Source of the DNA: Streptacidiphilus jiangxiensis
GTDB lineage: Bacteria; Actinomycetota; Actinomycetes; Streptomycetales; Streptomycetaceae
NCBI RefSeq assembly: GCF_900109465.1
Contig: NZ_FOAZ01000017.1
Location: 62,001-126,000 of the forward strand
DNA: 64,000 bases
Direction of reading: 5' to 3'
Shown in pieces: positions 1 through 8,304 of this stretch. The position numbers and the translations under genes are program-made. Below the pieces are notes generated by a model. That model saw only the letters and a list, made by a program, of their open reading frames with translations, ran no database searches and was not told the origin of the DNA. The first letter of the stretch is position 1. Each line of letters begins with the position of its first letter.

Positions 1-1
1 C

Positions 2-796
2 GGCCAGGGCGGCCGGGAGGCGGACGCCTACCTGGAGGCGGCGCTCGACCGGTTCCGGGCGATCGGCGAGCGCTTCGGCGTCTCCTTCGCGCTGACGGAG
101 CTGGCGGACCGGATCGCCGTGCGCGGCGACTTCGCCACCGCGTGCGCGTCCTACGAGGAGGCGATCGCGGTCGTCACCGAGCTCGGTGCCGTCGAGGACG
201 TCATCCGGATGCGGTCGTTGCAGGCGAAGCTCTACCGGCTGCTGGACGACGCACCGGGTGAGGCGGCGGCCCTCGACGAGGCGCAGCGCTGCGCGGAGCG
301 GGTCACCTGGCCGAACGCGCTGGCCGAACTGGCCCTGGCGAGAGCCGACCTCGCCCGCTGGGACGGCGACGCGCAGCAGGCGCGGCACCAACTCGACCTC
401 GCCACCGACCTGCTGGGCGAGGACGCGGCGCTGCCGAACATCCGTGCCCTGCGGCACGACGTGCTCGGCCGGCTGGCGGAGGACCTGGACACCGCCCGCG
501 CGCACGCGGCGGCGGCATGGGCGGCGACCGCGGAGGCGGGCATCGCGCCGCTGACCGCGCAGGTGCTGGTCGGCGTCGCGGAGTTGGCGCTGCGCCGCGA
601 GGACCCGGAGCTGGCCGCGCGGCTGCTCGCCGCGAGCGCACAGGCCCGCGGCCTGCCGGACCGCTCCGACCCGAGCGCGGCGCGCGTCGAGGACGACGCA
701 CGGAACCGCCTCGGTGACGTGGCGTTCGCCGAGGCGGTTCAGCAGGGCCAGGCGGCCGACCGGTCGCAACTGGTCGAGGCCGCGCTCGCGCCGTAG
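2..796 (+). CDS. TPR-rich regulator, C-terminal part (5' truncated)
   Basis: The reading frame is open from the first bases and stops at 794-796, so this is the last 264 residues of a longer protein. The sequence is a run of degenerate helical pairs rich in Ala, Leu, Arg and Glu, with TPR-like spacing (for example FATACASYEEAIAVVTELG and a later DLARWDGDAQQARHQLDLA). Such C-terminal TPR arrays are typical of large actinobacterial regulators of the AfsR/SARP and LuxR/MalT (LAL) classes, but no DNA-binding or ATPase domain lies inside the window, so the class is inferred. It is convergent with the DrrAB-like exporter, 24 bp away. Confidence 0.6.
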   Translation, partial: GQGGREADAYLEAALDRFRAIGERFGVSFALTELADRIAVRGDFATACASYEEAIAVVTELGAVEDVIRMRSLQAKLYRLLDDAPGEAAALDEAQRCAERVTWPNALAELALARADLARWDGDAQQARHQLDLATDLLGEDAALPNIRALRHDVLGRLAEDLDTARAHAAAAWAATAEAGIAPLTAQVLVGVAELALRREDPELAARLLAASAQARGLPDRSDPSAARVEDDARNRLGDVAFAEAVQQGQAADRSQLVEAALAP

Positions 797-820
797 GCAC
801 CAGCGGGCCGGACCCCGGGA

Positions 821-1582
821 TCAGGCGCGCTTCCGGAAGGTGGAGACCGCCCAGAGGTAGCCGACGACCGCGAACCCGACGCACCAGGCGAGGGCGACGA
901 CCAGGTGGCCGGTGTCCGGGTGGCCGGTCAGCAGTCCGCGCAGGGTCTCGATGACCGGGGTGAAGGGCTGGTACTCGGCGAACTGCCGCACACCCGCGCC
1001 CATCGTGTCGGCGGGGACGAACGCGCTGCTCAGGAAGGGCAGCATGATCAGCGGCACGGTGGCCATACCGGCCGACTCGACGGTCCTGGCGGCCAGGCCC
1101 ATGGCGACGGTGAGCCAGCTGAGCGCGAAGGAGAGCAGCAGCATCAGGCCGATCGCGCCGAACCAGTCCAGGGCACTGGCGTGGGGACGGAAGCCCATCG
1201 CGAAGCCGAGGCCGATGATGGCCGCGTCGGCGATCAGGGCGCGCACGGTCGTCGAGACGACGTGGCCGGCGAGCACGGCACCGTGGGAGACGTCCATGGC
1301 CTTGAACCGGTTGATGATGCCCTTGGTCATGTCGCCGTTGACGGCGGCGGCGGTCGGTCCGAGGCCGTAGCCGATGGCCATCACCAGCAGGCCCGGCACC
1401 GCGTAGTCGACGTACTTTCCCTGGACCTTGAAGGCCCCGCCGAAGACGTAGACGAACATCAGCATCATCACCAGCGGGAACAGCACCGCGTTGAACAGCG
1501 CGACGGGGTTCCGGAGGGTGTGCTTGGCGTTGCGGCGCAGCATGACGGCCGAGTCGCCGAACGAGGTCGCGAGGGTGCTCAT
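821..1582 (-). CDS. ABC-2 type drug exporter permease (DrrB-like)
   Basis: A 253-residue integral membrane protein with about six hydrophobic segments, the usual size for ABC-2 permeases of the daunorubicin-resistance (DrrB) family. The N-terminal part (residues 1-30) is cytoplasmic and is followed by the first helix, ALFNAVLFPLVMMLMFVYVFG. A family-typical PGLLVMAIGYG segment and a C-terminal helix ending in TFRKRA are visible. The ATG overlaps the stop of the ATPase gene upstream by four bases (ATGA), so the two are translationally coupled and should form one exporter. The substrate cannot be read from the sequence. Known relatives export lipophilic drugs or lipids. Confidence 0.9.
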   Translation of the reverse strand: MSTLATSFGDSAVMLRRNAKHTLRNPVALFNAVLFPLVMMLMFVYVFGGAFKVQGKYVDYAVPGLLVMAIGYGLGPTAAAVNGDMTKGIINRFKAMDVSHGAVLAGHVVSTTVRALIADAAIIGLGFAMGFRPHASALDWFGAIGLMLLLSFALSWLTVAMGLAARTVESAGMATVPLIMLPFLSSAFVPADTMGAGVRQFAEYQPFTPVIETLRGLLTGHPDTGHLVVALAWCVGFAVVGYLWAVSTFRKRA

Positions 1583-2535
1583 CGTGCGTTCGCCTCCAGG
1601 GCGTTCGTGTGGGTGGTGTCGGTGCGGCCGGTGAGGGCGAGGAAGACGTCGTCGAGGTCGGGGGTGTGCACCGAGAACTCCTCGGCGTTGACCCCGTGCT
1701 CGTCGAGGCGGTCGAGCACGGCCCGGAGCGAGCGCGAGCCCCCGTCGCTGGGCACCCGCAGGGTCAGCTCCTGGTCGTCACGGGTGGCGCCGGCGAGGAT
1801 CGCGGCCGCCGCGTCGAGCTCGTGGGCGGCGGTGAAGCGGAGCCGCACGTGGGTGCCGGGCACCTGGCGCTTGAGCTCGGCGGGCGTGCCCTGGGCGACG
1901 ATCCGGCCGTGGTCGAGGACGGCGACCTGCTCGGCGAGCTGGTCGGCCTCCTCCAGGTACTGCGTGGTGAGGAAGATGGTGGTGCCGTCCGCGACCAGCT
2001 CGCGGACGATGTCCCACATCGCGCGGCGGCTGCGCGGGTCCAGGCCCGTCGTCGGCTCGTCCAGGAAGATCACCTGCGGGCCGCCGACCAGCGTCATCGC
2101 CAGGTCCAGCTTGCGGCGCATGCCGCCGGAGTAGGTCGAGGCGAGCTTGTCGGCGGACTCGACCAGGTCGAACCGCTCCAGCAGCCCGGAGACGACCCGC
2201 CCGGCCGGGCGGATCCGCTTCAGGTCCGCCATCAGCTGCAGGTTCTCCCGGCCCGACAGCAGCTCGTCCACCGCGGCGAACTGGCCGGTCACGCCGATGA
2301 GCCTGCGGACCTGCCTGGTCGCCGTCGCGACGTCGTGCCCGGCGACGTGCACCGTGCCGGCGTCGGCCCGCATCAGGGTGGTCGCGATGTTCACCGTGGT
2401 CGTCTTGCCTGCCCCGTTCGGGCCGAGCAGGGAGAAGACCGATCCCGAGGCGACCTCGAAGTCGATGCCGTCGAGCACGACCTTGTCGCCGTATGCCTTG
2501 CGCAGTCCCTGGACCGCGATCGCCGAGTTCCTCAT
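1579..2535 (-). CDS. ABC exporter ATP-binding protein (DrrA-like)
   Basis: A DrrA-family ATPase with Walker A GPNGAGKTT, signature YSGGMRRKLD and Walker B VIFLDEPTTGLD, followed by the roughly 90-residue C-terminal extension seen in drug-resistance ATPases (ending near DLDDVFLALTGR). I chose the ATG at 2533-2535 (MRNSAIAVQGL), which gives 318 residues and the normal family N-terminus. An in-frame GTG ten codons upstream (2565) is possible. Neither start has a clear ribosome site. Transcribed first in a two-gene operon with the permease. Confidence 0.9.
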   Translation of the reverse strand: MRNSAIAVQGLRKAYGDKVVLDGIDFEVASGSVFSLLGPNGAGKTTTVNIATTLMRADAGTVHVAGHDVATATRQVRRLIGVTGQFAAVDELLSGRENLQLMADLKRIRPAGRVVSGLLERFDLVESADKLASTYSGGMRRKLDLAMTLVGGPQVIFLDEPTTGLDPRSRRAMWDIVRELVADGTTIFLTTQYLEEADQLAEQVAVLDHGRIVAQGTPAELKRQVPGTHVRLRFTAAHELDAAAAILAGATRDDQELTLRVPSDGGSRSLRAVLDRLDEHGVNAEEFSVHTPDLDDVFLALTGRTDTTHTNALEANAR

Positions 2536-2602
2536 GACCACTACGGTCGAGGGCGGTCCTGTCACCGCTCTGTCATCGGGCTGACACGGGCCCTGACACC
2601 GC

Positions 2603-2645
2603 GGCGCCGGTGCATCGCCCCTGGTCGGAGCGGTGCACCGGCGCC
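2603..2645 (-). terminator. Hairpin downstream of the secreted lipase
   Basis: Perfect 12-bp inverted repeat GGCGCCGGTGCA (2603-2614) and TGCACCGGCGCC (2634-2645) with a 19-nt loop, beginning 18 bp past the lipase stop. It separates the lipase from the promoter region of the DrrA-like gene. There is no T-run, as is common for terminators in high-GC actinobacteria. Confidence 0.6.
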
Positions 2646-2662
2646 TGCCCGGCGCGGGGACC

Positions 2663-4042
2663 CTAGGAGCCCGGTGTGGTGACCTGCTCCGGGGCCAGCG
2701 AGTTGCCCGCGGCGATGTCGCCGCAGCTGGACGGGGCGGTCCGGCCTGCGAAGCGGTCGGCCAGCCAGCCCAGCGCGGTGGGGGCCCAGGCGACGGCGGT
2801 GCCGATGTGGCTGAGCAGGTTGAACTGCTGGTACTGGATCGCCCGGTCGCCGGTGGCGCAGTACTGCCGGGCGAGGGCGCGCACGTCGCCGGCGACCATC
2901 ACACCGTCGCCGGTGCCGATGCCGGGCACGTTGCTGAAGGTGCCCTCGAAGACGCCGCCGTCGCCCTGACCGATGTAGCCGGGGACGGTGGGCGAGGCCG
3001 CCGAGCCGAGGTTGATCTTGTTGACGGCGTCGACGAAGGCCGGCACCGAGTCGGGGTTCGCATACTGCGGCTTGGCCATCTGCTTCCAGGTGAGCCCGGG
3101 GTGCTCGCCGAGCGCGTTGACGATCGAGGCCTGCTGCATGGAGTTGTAGATCTCCAGGCCGTAGCTGCTCAGGTAGGGCTTGAGGTCGAGGCCGTAGGAG
3201 CGGGCCACACCGATCAGCGCCATCGGGATGACGCCGGTCCACACCACCGAGCCGTCGACGTAGCGCAGGTTGTGCGCCGGGTCCACCAGCAGACCGCCCT
3301 CGGCGAAGCCGACCAGCCGGCGGTTGACCTCCGGCGCGTAGGCGGGGGCCAGGGCGGCGGCCCAGTCGGTGGCGATCGCGCCGCCGGAGTAGCCCATCAG
3401 CCCGAAGCGGGTGTCGCCGTCCACGCCGGTGCCGTCGGCCCGGGTGGCGGCCCGGATCGAGTCGAGCGTCGCGGCGCCGTACTCCGGGCCGGCCGCGAAG
3501 TCGGCGGTCTGGCCCTCGGTGTCGGGGATGACGACGCTGTAGCCCTGGGCCAGCAACGGGACGAGCAGGACCGTCTCGGCGTTGGGGATGACGCCGCCCA
3601 GGGTGAGGTTGCCCGCGATGGCCCGGGAGGGGCTGTCCGCCGGGTTCAGCGAGTCGTAGAACGACTGGTAGGAGACGGCGCGGGTGCGGTCTCCGGTGAG
3701 GCTGCGGATCACCGAGGTGACGCCGGCGACGGGCCGGTTCTGCGCGTCGACGGTGCGGTAGAGCAGCTGGATCACGGTCAGCGGCGTCGGGATGCCGAGG
3801 ACGTGGTACGGCAGCGTCCGCTGTTTCAGCACGGTGCCGGGCGCGATCGACGCCAGCGGGGTGCTGCCGTCGTAGGTGTAGAACGGGTCGTCCGTCGCCG
3901 AGGTCGTGACCCGCTGACTCGCGATCGCCGTGGTGGCGGCGGATGCGTGGGGCGCGGCGACGGCGGAGACGGCGGGAGCGGCGGCGGCTGTCGTGGTGGC
4001 GACGACGGCCGTGGCCAGGAGCCGGACGGCGGTTCTGGGCAT
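2663..4042 (-). CDS. Secreted lipase of the secretory-lipase (LIP) family
   Basis: 459 residues. The start is the ATG at 4040-4042, preceded by a strong GGAGGA site. Residues 1-36 form a signal peptide (MPRTAVRLLATAVVATTTAA, then an Ala-rich stretch ending near ASA). The nucleophile elbow is GYSGG with Ser219, and an FAEGG segment and a C-terminal LSHIG histidine region fit the secretory lipase alpha/beta-hydrolase family (fungal and actinobacterial LIP). It should hydrolyse acylglycerols or esters outside the cell. It is transcribed alone and divergent from the MprF-like gene, with a small inverted repeat in the shared intergenic region. Confidence 0.88.
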   Translation of the reverse strand: MPRTAVRLLATAVVATTTAAAAPAVSAVAAPHASAATTAIASQRVTTSATDDPFYTYDGSTPLASIAPGTVLKQRTLPYHVLGIPTPLTVIQLLYRTVDAQNRPVAGVTSVIRSLTGDRTRAVSYQSFYDSLNPADSPSRAIAGNLTLGGVIPNAETVLLVPLLAQGYSVVIPDTEGQTADFAAGPEYGAATLDSIRAATRADGTGVDGDTRFGLMGYSGGAIATDWAAALAPAYAPEVNRRLVGFAEGGLLVDPAHNLRYVDGSVVWTGVIPMALIGVARSYGLDLKPYLSSYGLEIYNSMQQASIVNALGEHPGLTWKQMAKPQYANPDSVPAFVDAVNKINLGSAASPTVPGYIGQGDGGVFEGTFSNVPGIGTGDGVMVAGDVRALARQYCATGDRAIQYQQFNLLSHIGTAVAWAPTALGWLADRFAGRTAPSSCGDIAAGNSLAPEQVTTPGS

Positions 4043-4094
4043 GGGTCCTCCACGGTTCGTGAAACGGCTCACACGGACCTGACGCCGGAGTAAG

Positions 4095-4108
4095 TTACCG
4101 CTTGGTAA
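4095..4108. promoter_or_regulatory. TetR-like inverted repeat in the lipase/MprF intergenic region
   Basis: TTACC-GCTT-GGTAA, perfect 5-bp arms, 53 bp upstream of the lipase start and 94 bp upstream of the divergent MprF-like gene. Size and symmetry resemble operators of TetR regulators of lipid genes. No TetR gene is present in the window, so the factor is unknown. Confidence 0.35.
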
Positions 4109-4201
4109 GTCACCTGCCCAGAGATCTGACCGAAGTTCATCAACATCGCAGGTCAGCGGCGTGCCCGCGCCGCGGCGGGCGAGCGGTGGAATCCTGGAGA
4201 C

Positions 4202-6715
4202 ATGACCGGAGCTGCTCTCGAGCAGACGGGTGGCGGTCGACTGCACCGCTGGTGGGCTGCGAGCGCCGGCGTCCTCGGCATCCTCGCCAAGGCGCCGCTG
4301 TCGCTCACCTTGGTCGTCGTCTTCCTTGTTCTCGGCCTCGGCGCGCGCGGCGCGACCGACTGGGCGGGCCTCGGCACCTCCACGGTCGCCGAGGGGCGCT
4401 GGTGGTCCCTGTTCACCTACGGCGTGTGGGAGTACGGCACCTTCGGCTTCCTCGTGGCGATCGGGCTCACCCTGATCACCCTGCTGCCCGCCGAACGACG
4501 CCTCGGCTCCGTCAAGGCCGGCTCGCTCTTCCTGCTCTGCCAGGTCGGCGGCGGCCTGCTGGCCGTCGCGGCCATGGAGATCGGCGGTGTCGCCGGGGAC
4601 GGCTGGCTGGGCGGCCTCATCGGCAACCGGACCGTCGGCCCCACGCCCGGCCTGGTCGGGGTGGGGCTGGCCTTCAGCGCCACACTGACGGCGCTGTGGC
4701 GACGCCGCCTGCGGCTGCTGCTGGTGACGGGCACGCTGCTGTTCCTGTTCTACGCGGGCGAGGTCGTCGACCTCGCCCGGACCGGCGCCGCGGCGATCGG
4801 CCTGACCGCCGGCGTGCTGCTGTTCACGAAGCGGCGCTCGCTGCGCGACCTGCGGCTGCTGCCGTCCTCCCACGCCGAGACGCGGCTGCTGGTCGCGGTC
4901 TTCGGCTCGGTCCCGGCGCTCGGCCCGCTGGTCACCTGGTTCACCCGCGACCACGACGGACCGCTCGCGCTCTACCGCGAGCTGTTCATCGGCGTGGACA
5001 CCTCGGCCGCCTCCGTCGACGCGGCCTGCGCCGGCCCCCTGGCCGGCACCCAGGGCTGCACCAACGCCCGCGTCGACTTCGCCCTGGCCAACAGCCCCGA
5101 CGTGTTCGTCTACTGGGTGCCGCTGCTGCTCATCGCCGTGGTCGCGGTCGGACTGTGGCGCGGGCGCAGCATGGCCTGGTGGGCGGCGGTGATCCTGCGC
5201 CTCCTGCTGCTCGCGGCCCTGTTGCGCTACTTCCTGCTCAAGCACGAGACCGCCACCGGGTCCTTCACCCTCTACTCGATCCTCCAGCTGTGCGTCCCGA
5301 CCGCGATGCTGGTGGTGCTCTTCCTGACCCGGCGCCACTTCCGGATCCGGGCCGAGCGGGAGACGGTGCTGACCTTCCTGTCGATCGCCGTGCTCACCTT
5401 CCTCGCCGTGGGCGCGGTCTACATCAAGTTCGGCTACGACGCGCGCGCCGAGTTCGACCCCGTCCCCGCCTTCCACCAGCTCGTCTCCGACTACCCCAAG
5501 CGCCTGGTGCCGCCCGCCTACCTGCCGTTGATGGGCAAGCACCTCGGCACCTTCCTGCCGGTCACCCTGCACGCGAAGGCGCTGTGGGAGTTCACCGGGC
5601 CGGTGTTCTGGCTGATCGTGCTGGGCGGGCTGCTGGTGGCCTTCTGGCGGGCCGGGGTCCGCCACAAGGTCGACAGCTCCGCCCCCGCCGAGGAGCTGCT
5701 GCTGCGCCACGGCGGATCGACGCTGTCGTGGATGTCCACCTGGCCGGGCAACGACCACTGGATCTCCCCCGACGGCGGGGCGGCGATCGCGTACCGCGTC
5801 ATCGGCAACACCGCGCTCACGCTGGGCGGCCCCTACGGCGATCCGGCGAGCCGTGGACCGGCCGTCGCCGAGTTCACCGCGAGCTGCGACGACCGGGGCT
5901 GGACGCCGTGCTTCTACAGCGTCTCCCAGGAGACCAAGGACGTGACCGACGCGCTCGGCTGGTCCTCGCTCCAGGTGGCCGAGGACACCCTGCTGCTCCT
6001 GCCCGACCTCGCCTTCACCGGCAAGCGGTGGCAGGACGTGCGAAGCGCCCTCAACCGGGCCGGCAAGGCGGGCGTGAGCGCCCACTGGTACACCTGGCCC
6101 ACGGCGCCGATCGCCGTGCAGGAGCAGGTCCGGGCCCTGTCGGAGGAGTGGGTTGCGGACAAGGGCCTGCCGGAGATGGGCTTCACCCTCGGCGGCCTGG
6201 CCGAACTGGAGGACCCCCGGGTGCGCATCCTGGTCGCGCTGGACCAGGAGAACACCCTGCAGGGCATCACCAGCTGGCTGCCCTGCTACCAGGACGGGCA
6301 GCCGGTCGGCTGGACGCTGGACTTCATGCGCCGCGGCAACGGATCGTTCCAGGGCGTCATGGAGTACCTGATCGCCACCGCGGCGCTGACGTTCAAGGAC
6401 GAGGGCGCGCAGTACCTGAGCCTGTCCGGCGCGCCGCTGGCCCGGATGGACCGCGGCGAGCAGGCAGCCCCGCTGCAGCGCCTGCTCGACGTCCTCGGCC
6501 GTGCGCTCGAACCGGCCTACGGCTTCCGCTCGCTGCTGCACTTCAAGGCGAAGTTCCAGCCCACCTACCTGCCGCTGTACCTGGTCTATCCCGACCCCGC
6601 CCAGCTGCCCGCCATCGCCAACGCGATCGGCAAGGCCTATCTGCCGCATGTGACGACCGGTCAGATGCTGCGTCTGAGCCGCCGTTTCACCGCCGGCCAG
6701 ACCCGTTGGGGTTGA
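4202..6715 (+). CDS. MprF-like membrane protein with C-terminal phosphatidylglycerol aminoacyltransferase (DUF2156) domain
   Basis: 837 residues; ATG preceded by GGAG. About the first 480 residues are membrane-embedded: an N-terminal rhomboid-like bundle (YGVWEYGTFGFLVAIGLTL, LLPAERRLGS), then further helices. The C-terminal 330 residues are a soluble acyltransferase-fold domain of the MprF/DUF2156 type, recognisable from GNDHWISPDGGAAIAYRVIG, GGPYGDP and the late LHFKAKFQPTYLPLYLVYPD. Family members transfer amino acids from tRNA to phosphatidylglycerol and flip the product, changing surface charge and resistance to cationic peptides. Unlike mycobacterial LysX there is no fused lysyl-tRNA synthetase, so it would use cellular tRNA. 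The amino acid used cannot be told. Confidence 0.85.
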   Translation: MTGAALEQTGGGRLHRWWAASAGVLGILAKAPLSLTLVVVFLVLGLGARGATDWAGLGTSTVAEGRWWSLFTYGVWEYGTFGFLVAIGLTLITLLPAERRLGSVKAGSLFLLCQVGGGLLAVAAMEIGGVAGDGWLGGLIGNRTVGPTPGLVGVGLAFSATLTALWRRRLRLLLVTGTLLFLFYAGEVVDLARTGAAAIGLTAGVLLFTKRRSLRDLRLLPSSHAETRLLVAVFGSVPALGPLVTWFTRDHDGPLALYRELFIGVDTSAASVDAACAGPLAGTQGCTNARVDFALANSPDVFVYWVPLLLIAVVAVGLWRGRSMAWWAAVILRLLLLAALLRYFLLKHETATGSFTLYSILQLCVPTAMLVVLFLTRRHFRIRAERETVLTFLSIAVLTFLAVGAVYIKFGYDARAEFDPVPAFHQLVSDYPKRLVPPAYLPLMGKHLGTFLPVTLHAKALWEFTGPVFWLIVLGGLLVAFWRAGVRHKVDSSAPAEELLLRHGGSTLSWMSTWPGNDHWISPDGGAAIAYRVIGNTALTLGGPYGDPASRGPAVAEFTASCDDRGWTPCFYSVSQETKDVTDALGWSSLQVAEDTLLLLPDLAFTGKRWQDVRSALNRAGKAGVSAHWYTWPTAPIAVQEQVRALSEEWVADKGLPEMGFTLGGLAELEDPRVRILVALDQENTLQGITSWLPCYQDGQPVGWTLDFMRRGNGSFQGVMEYLIATAALTFKDEGAQYLSLSGAPLARMDRGEQAAPLQRLLDVLGRALEPAYGFRSLLHFKAKFQPTYLPLYLVYPDPAQLPAIANAIGKAYLPHVTTGQMLRLSRRFTAGQTRWG

Positions 6716-6776
6716 TCCCGGCCCGCACCGCGCGTGGCGGGCTGCACTCGGGCCCGGCGGGGCCTATCGAGGAGGT

Positions 6777-7955
6777 ATGCGCCTCGGAATCCGCCACCGC
6801 AACCGCCTGGGCATCGCCGCGACGATCGCCGCCGCCTGCCTCGCGTCCGTCCTGCCCGCGGCGTCCGCCCCGGCGGCGCCCCGACCCGCGACGGCGCGCC
6901 CGTTGCCGGACACGGCGGCCCACCTCGACCGGGTCATCCAGGAGACGGCCGCCCAGGCCGGCGTCCCCGGCGTCATCGTCGGCATCTGGCGGCCGGGACA
7001 CGCGCGCTACGTACGCGCGTTCGGCCTCGCGGACAAGGCCGACTGCACGCCGATGAAGCCCGACCTGTTCATGCGCATCGGCAGCGAGACCAAGACCTTC
7101 ACCGTCACCGCACTGCTCCAGCTCGTCGACCAGGGCGTCGTCGGCCTCGACGACCCGATCGCGAGGTACGTCGCGGGCGTCCCGAACGGGCGCGACATCA
7201 CGCTGCGCGAGCTCGCCGGGATGCGCAGCGGCCTGTTCGCCTACAGCAAGGACAAGGGTTTCCAGCACCTGCTGCAGACCCAGCCGCACCGGCAGTGGAC
7301 CCCTCGCGAGCTGCTCGCCATCGCGTTCCGCCACAAGAACCAGTTCACGCCCGGGACGCGGTTCGACTACTCCAACACCAACACGGTGCTGCTGGGCCTC
7401 GTCGTCGAGAAGATGACGCACCGCACGCTGCGCGACGACTTCCGCGACATGATCACCCGACCCTCGGGCCTGGACCACACCTTCCTGCCGGTGGCCGCGG
7501 AGTTCCCACGCCCCCACGCGCACGGCTACACCGACGAGACCCCGACCGGCGCCGAGGCCGACGCGACGGACTTCAACCCCAGCTGGGGCTGGGCGGCCGG
7601 CGCGATGATCTCGGACCTGGAGGACCTGCGCCACTGGGCGGTGGACGTCGCGACCGGCCGGCTCCTGAAGCCGCAGACGCAGGCGGAGCGCCTGAACGCC
7701 CTCCCGACCGGCGCCCCGGGTGACGCGTACGGCCTGGGCATCGACATCAACCACGGCTGGGTCGGCCATGCCGGATCCCTGCCGGGCTACCAGAGCCTCA
7801 CCGTCCACCTGCCCGCCGAGCAGGCGACGCTGGTGATCCTGCTGAACACCGACATCCCGTCGAACGGCGAGAACCCGAGCACCCTGCTCGGGCGCGCGAT
7901 CACCCAGGTCATCAGCCCGAACAACGTCTACGGCGACGCCTCCGACCAGAGCTGA
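6777..7955 (+). CDS. Secreted serine hydrolase, beta-lactamase / DD-peptidase superfamily
   Basis: 392 residues with a signal peptide (RHRNRLGIAATIAAACLASV, cleavage probably after ASA). All three class-C motifs are present: SETK (Ser103-Lys106), YSN (Tyr198-Asn200) and HAG in VGHAGSLPG. Members act as D-alanyl-D-alanine carboxypeptidases, D-amino acid peptidases or esterases; the sequence does not decide which. An AGGAGG stands unusually close to the ATG (one base between). No other in-frame start gives a signal peptide, so the start is kept. The gene follows the MprF-like gene by 61 bp in the same direction, and both could affect the envelope. Confidence 0.88.
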   Translation: MRLGIRHRNRLGIAATIAAACLASVLPAASAPAAPRPATARPLPDTAAHLDRVIQETAAQAGVPGVIVGIWRPGHARYVRAFGLADKADCTPMKPDLFMRIGSETKTFTVTALLQLVDQGVVGLDDPIARYVAGVPNGRDITLRELAGMRSGLFAYSKDKGFQHLLQTQPHRQWTPRELLAIAFRHKNQFTPGTRFDYSNTNTVLLGLVVEKMTHRTLRDDFRDMITRPSGLDHTFLPVAAEFPRPHAHGYTDETPTGAEADATDFNPSWGWAAGAMISDLEDLRHWAVDVATGRLLKPQTQAERLNALPTGAPGDAYGLGIDINHGWVGHAGSLPGYQSLTVHLPAEQATLVILLNTDIPSNGENPSTLLGRAITQVISPNNVYGDASDQS

Positions 7956-7965
7956 CCGGCCCGCC

Positions 7966-8127
7966 TCAGTTCCAGTTCTCCTCGACGCGGGTCCGCTCGG
8001 CCTCGATCAGCGGGCGGACCACGTCCTCCACCGTGCGGTGGGAGATCTCAGCGAAGCCCTGGAGCCAGTCGACCAGGTCGGCGGGCAGGTGAAGGGCGAT
8101 CCGGCGGATGGGGGGCTGCTCGGGCAA
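7966..8127 (-). CDS. 53-residue ribbon-helix-helix-like protein
   Basis: A short gene starting at TTG (8125-8127) six bases after GAGGAG and ending at TGA 7966-7968. The protein begins LPEQPPIRRIALHLPADLVD, a beta strand then helix pattern, and continues with a second helix (TVEDVVRPLIEAERTRVEEN). The layout (strand, helix, turn, helix) and size match CopG/Arc ribbon-helix-helix DNA-binding proteins, though the match is by pattern only. It is convergent with the serine hydrolase (10 bp) and divergent from the trypsin-like protease. A 19-bp inverted repeat lies in the space between it and the protease. Confidence 0.6.
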   Translation of the reverse strand: MPEQPPIRRIALHLPADLVDWLQGFAEISHRTVEDVVRPLIEAERTRVEENWN

Positions 8128-8196
8128 CGGGGTCTCCTCTCGGTACGGTCCATTCCAGCACGGCGTTCCAGGGGAGGGCGTTCGCGCAGGTCAGAG

Positions 8197-8215
8197 CGGT
8201 GGAAACGTTCCACCG
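8197..8215. promoter_or_regulatory. 19-bp inverted repeat between the RHH-like gene and the protease gene
   Basis: CGGTGGAA-ACG-TTCCACCG, perfect 8-bp arms with a 3-nt centre. It sits 70 bp from the RHH-like start and 90 bp from the protease start, where an operator for one or both would be expected. The core TGGAAACGTTCCA resembles LacI-type operators, but autoregulation by the adjacent small protein is also possible. Confidence 0.5.
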
Positions 8216-8304
8216 TCCCGGGCTGTCGTGATCTTGTGGTCAGGCCGCGGGCGGCGGCCTCATCGTGGTGGCGAAGGGACCGCCGAGAGGGAGAAGAGAA
8301 CACG

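Noticed and set aside
2663-6649. A 1328-codon minus-strand frame extending upstream of the secreted lipase
   Set aside because: Only the last 459 codons (start 4042, with ribosome site and signal peptide) are real. The rest is the antisense shadow of the MprF-like gene and has a composition (Gln, Gly, Arg, His, Glu) typical of high-GC antisense frames.
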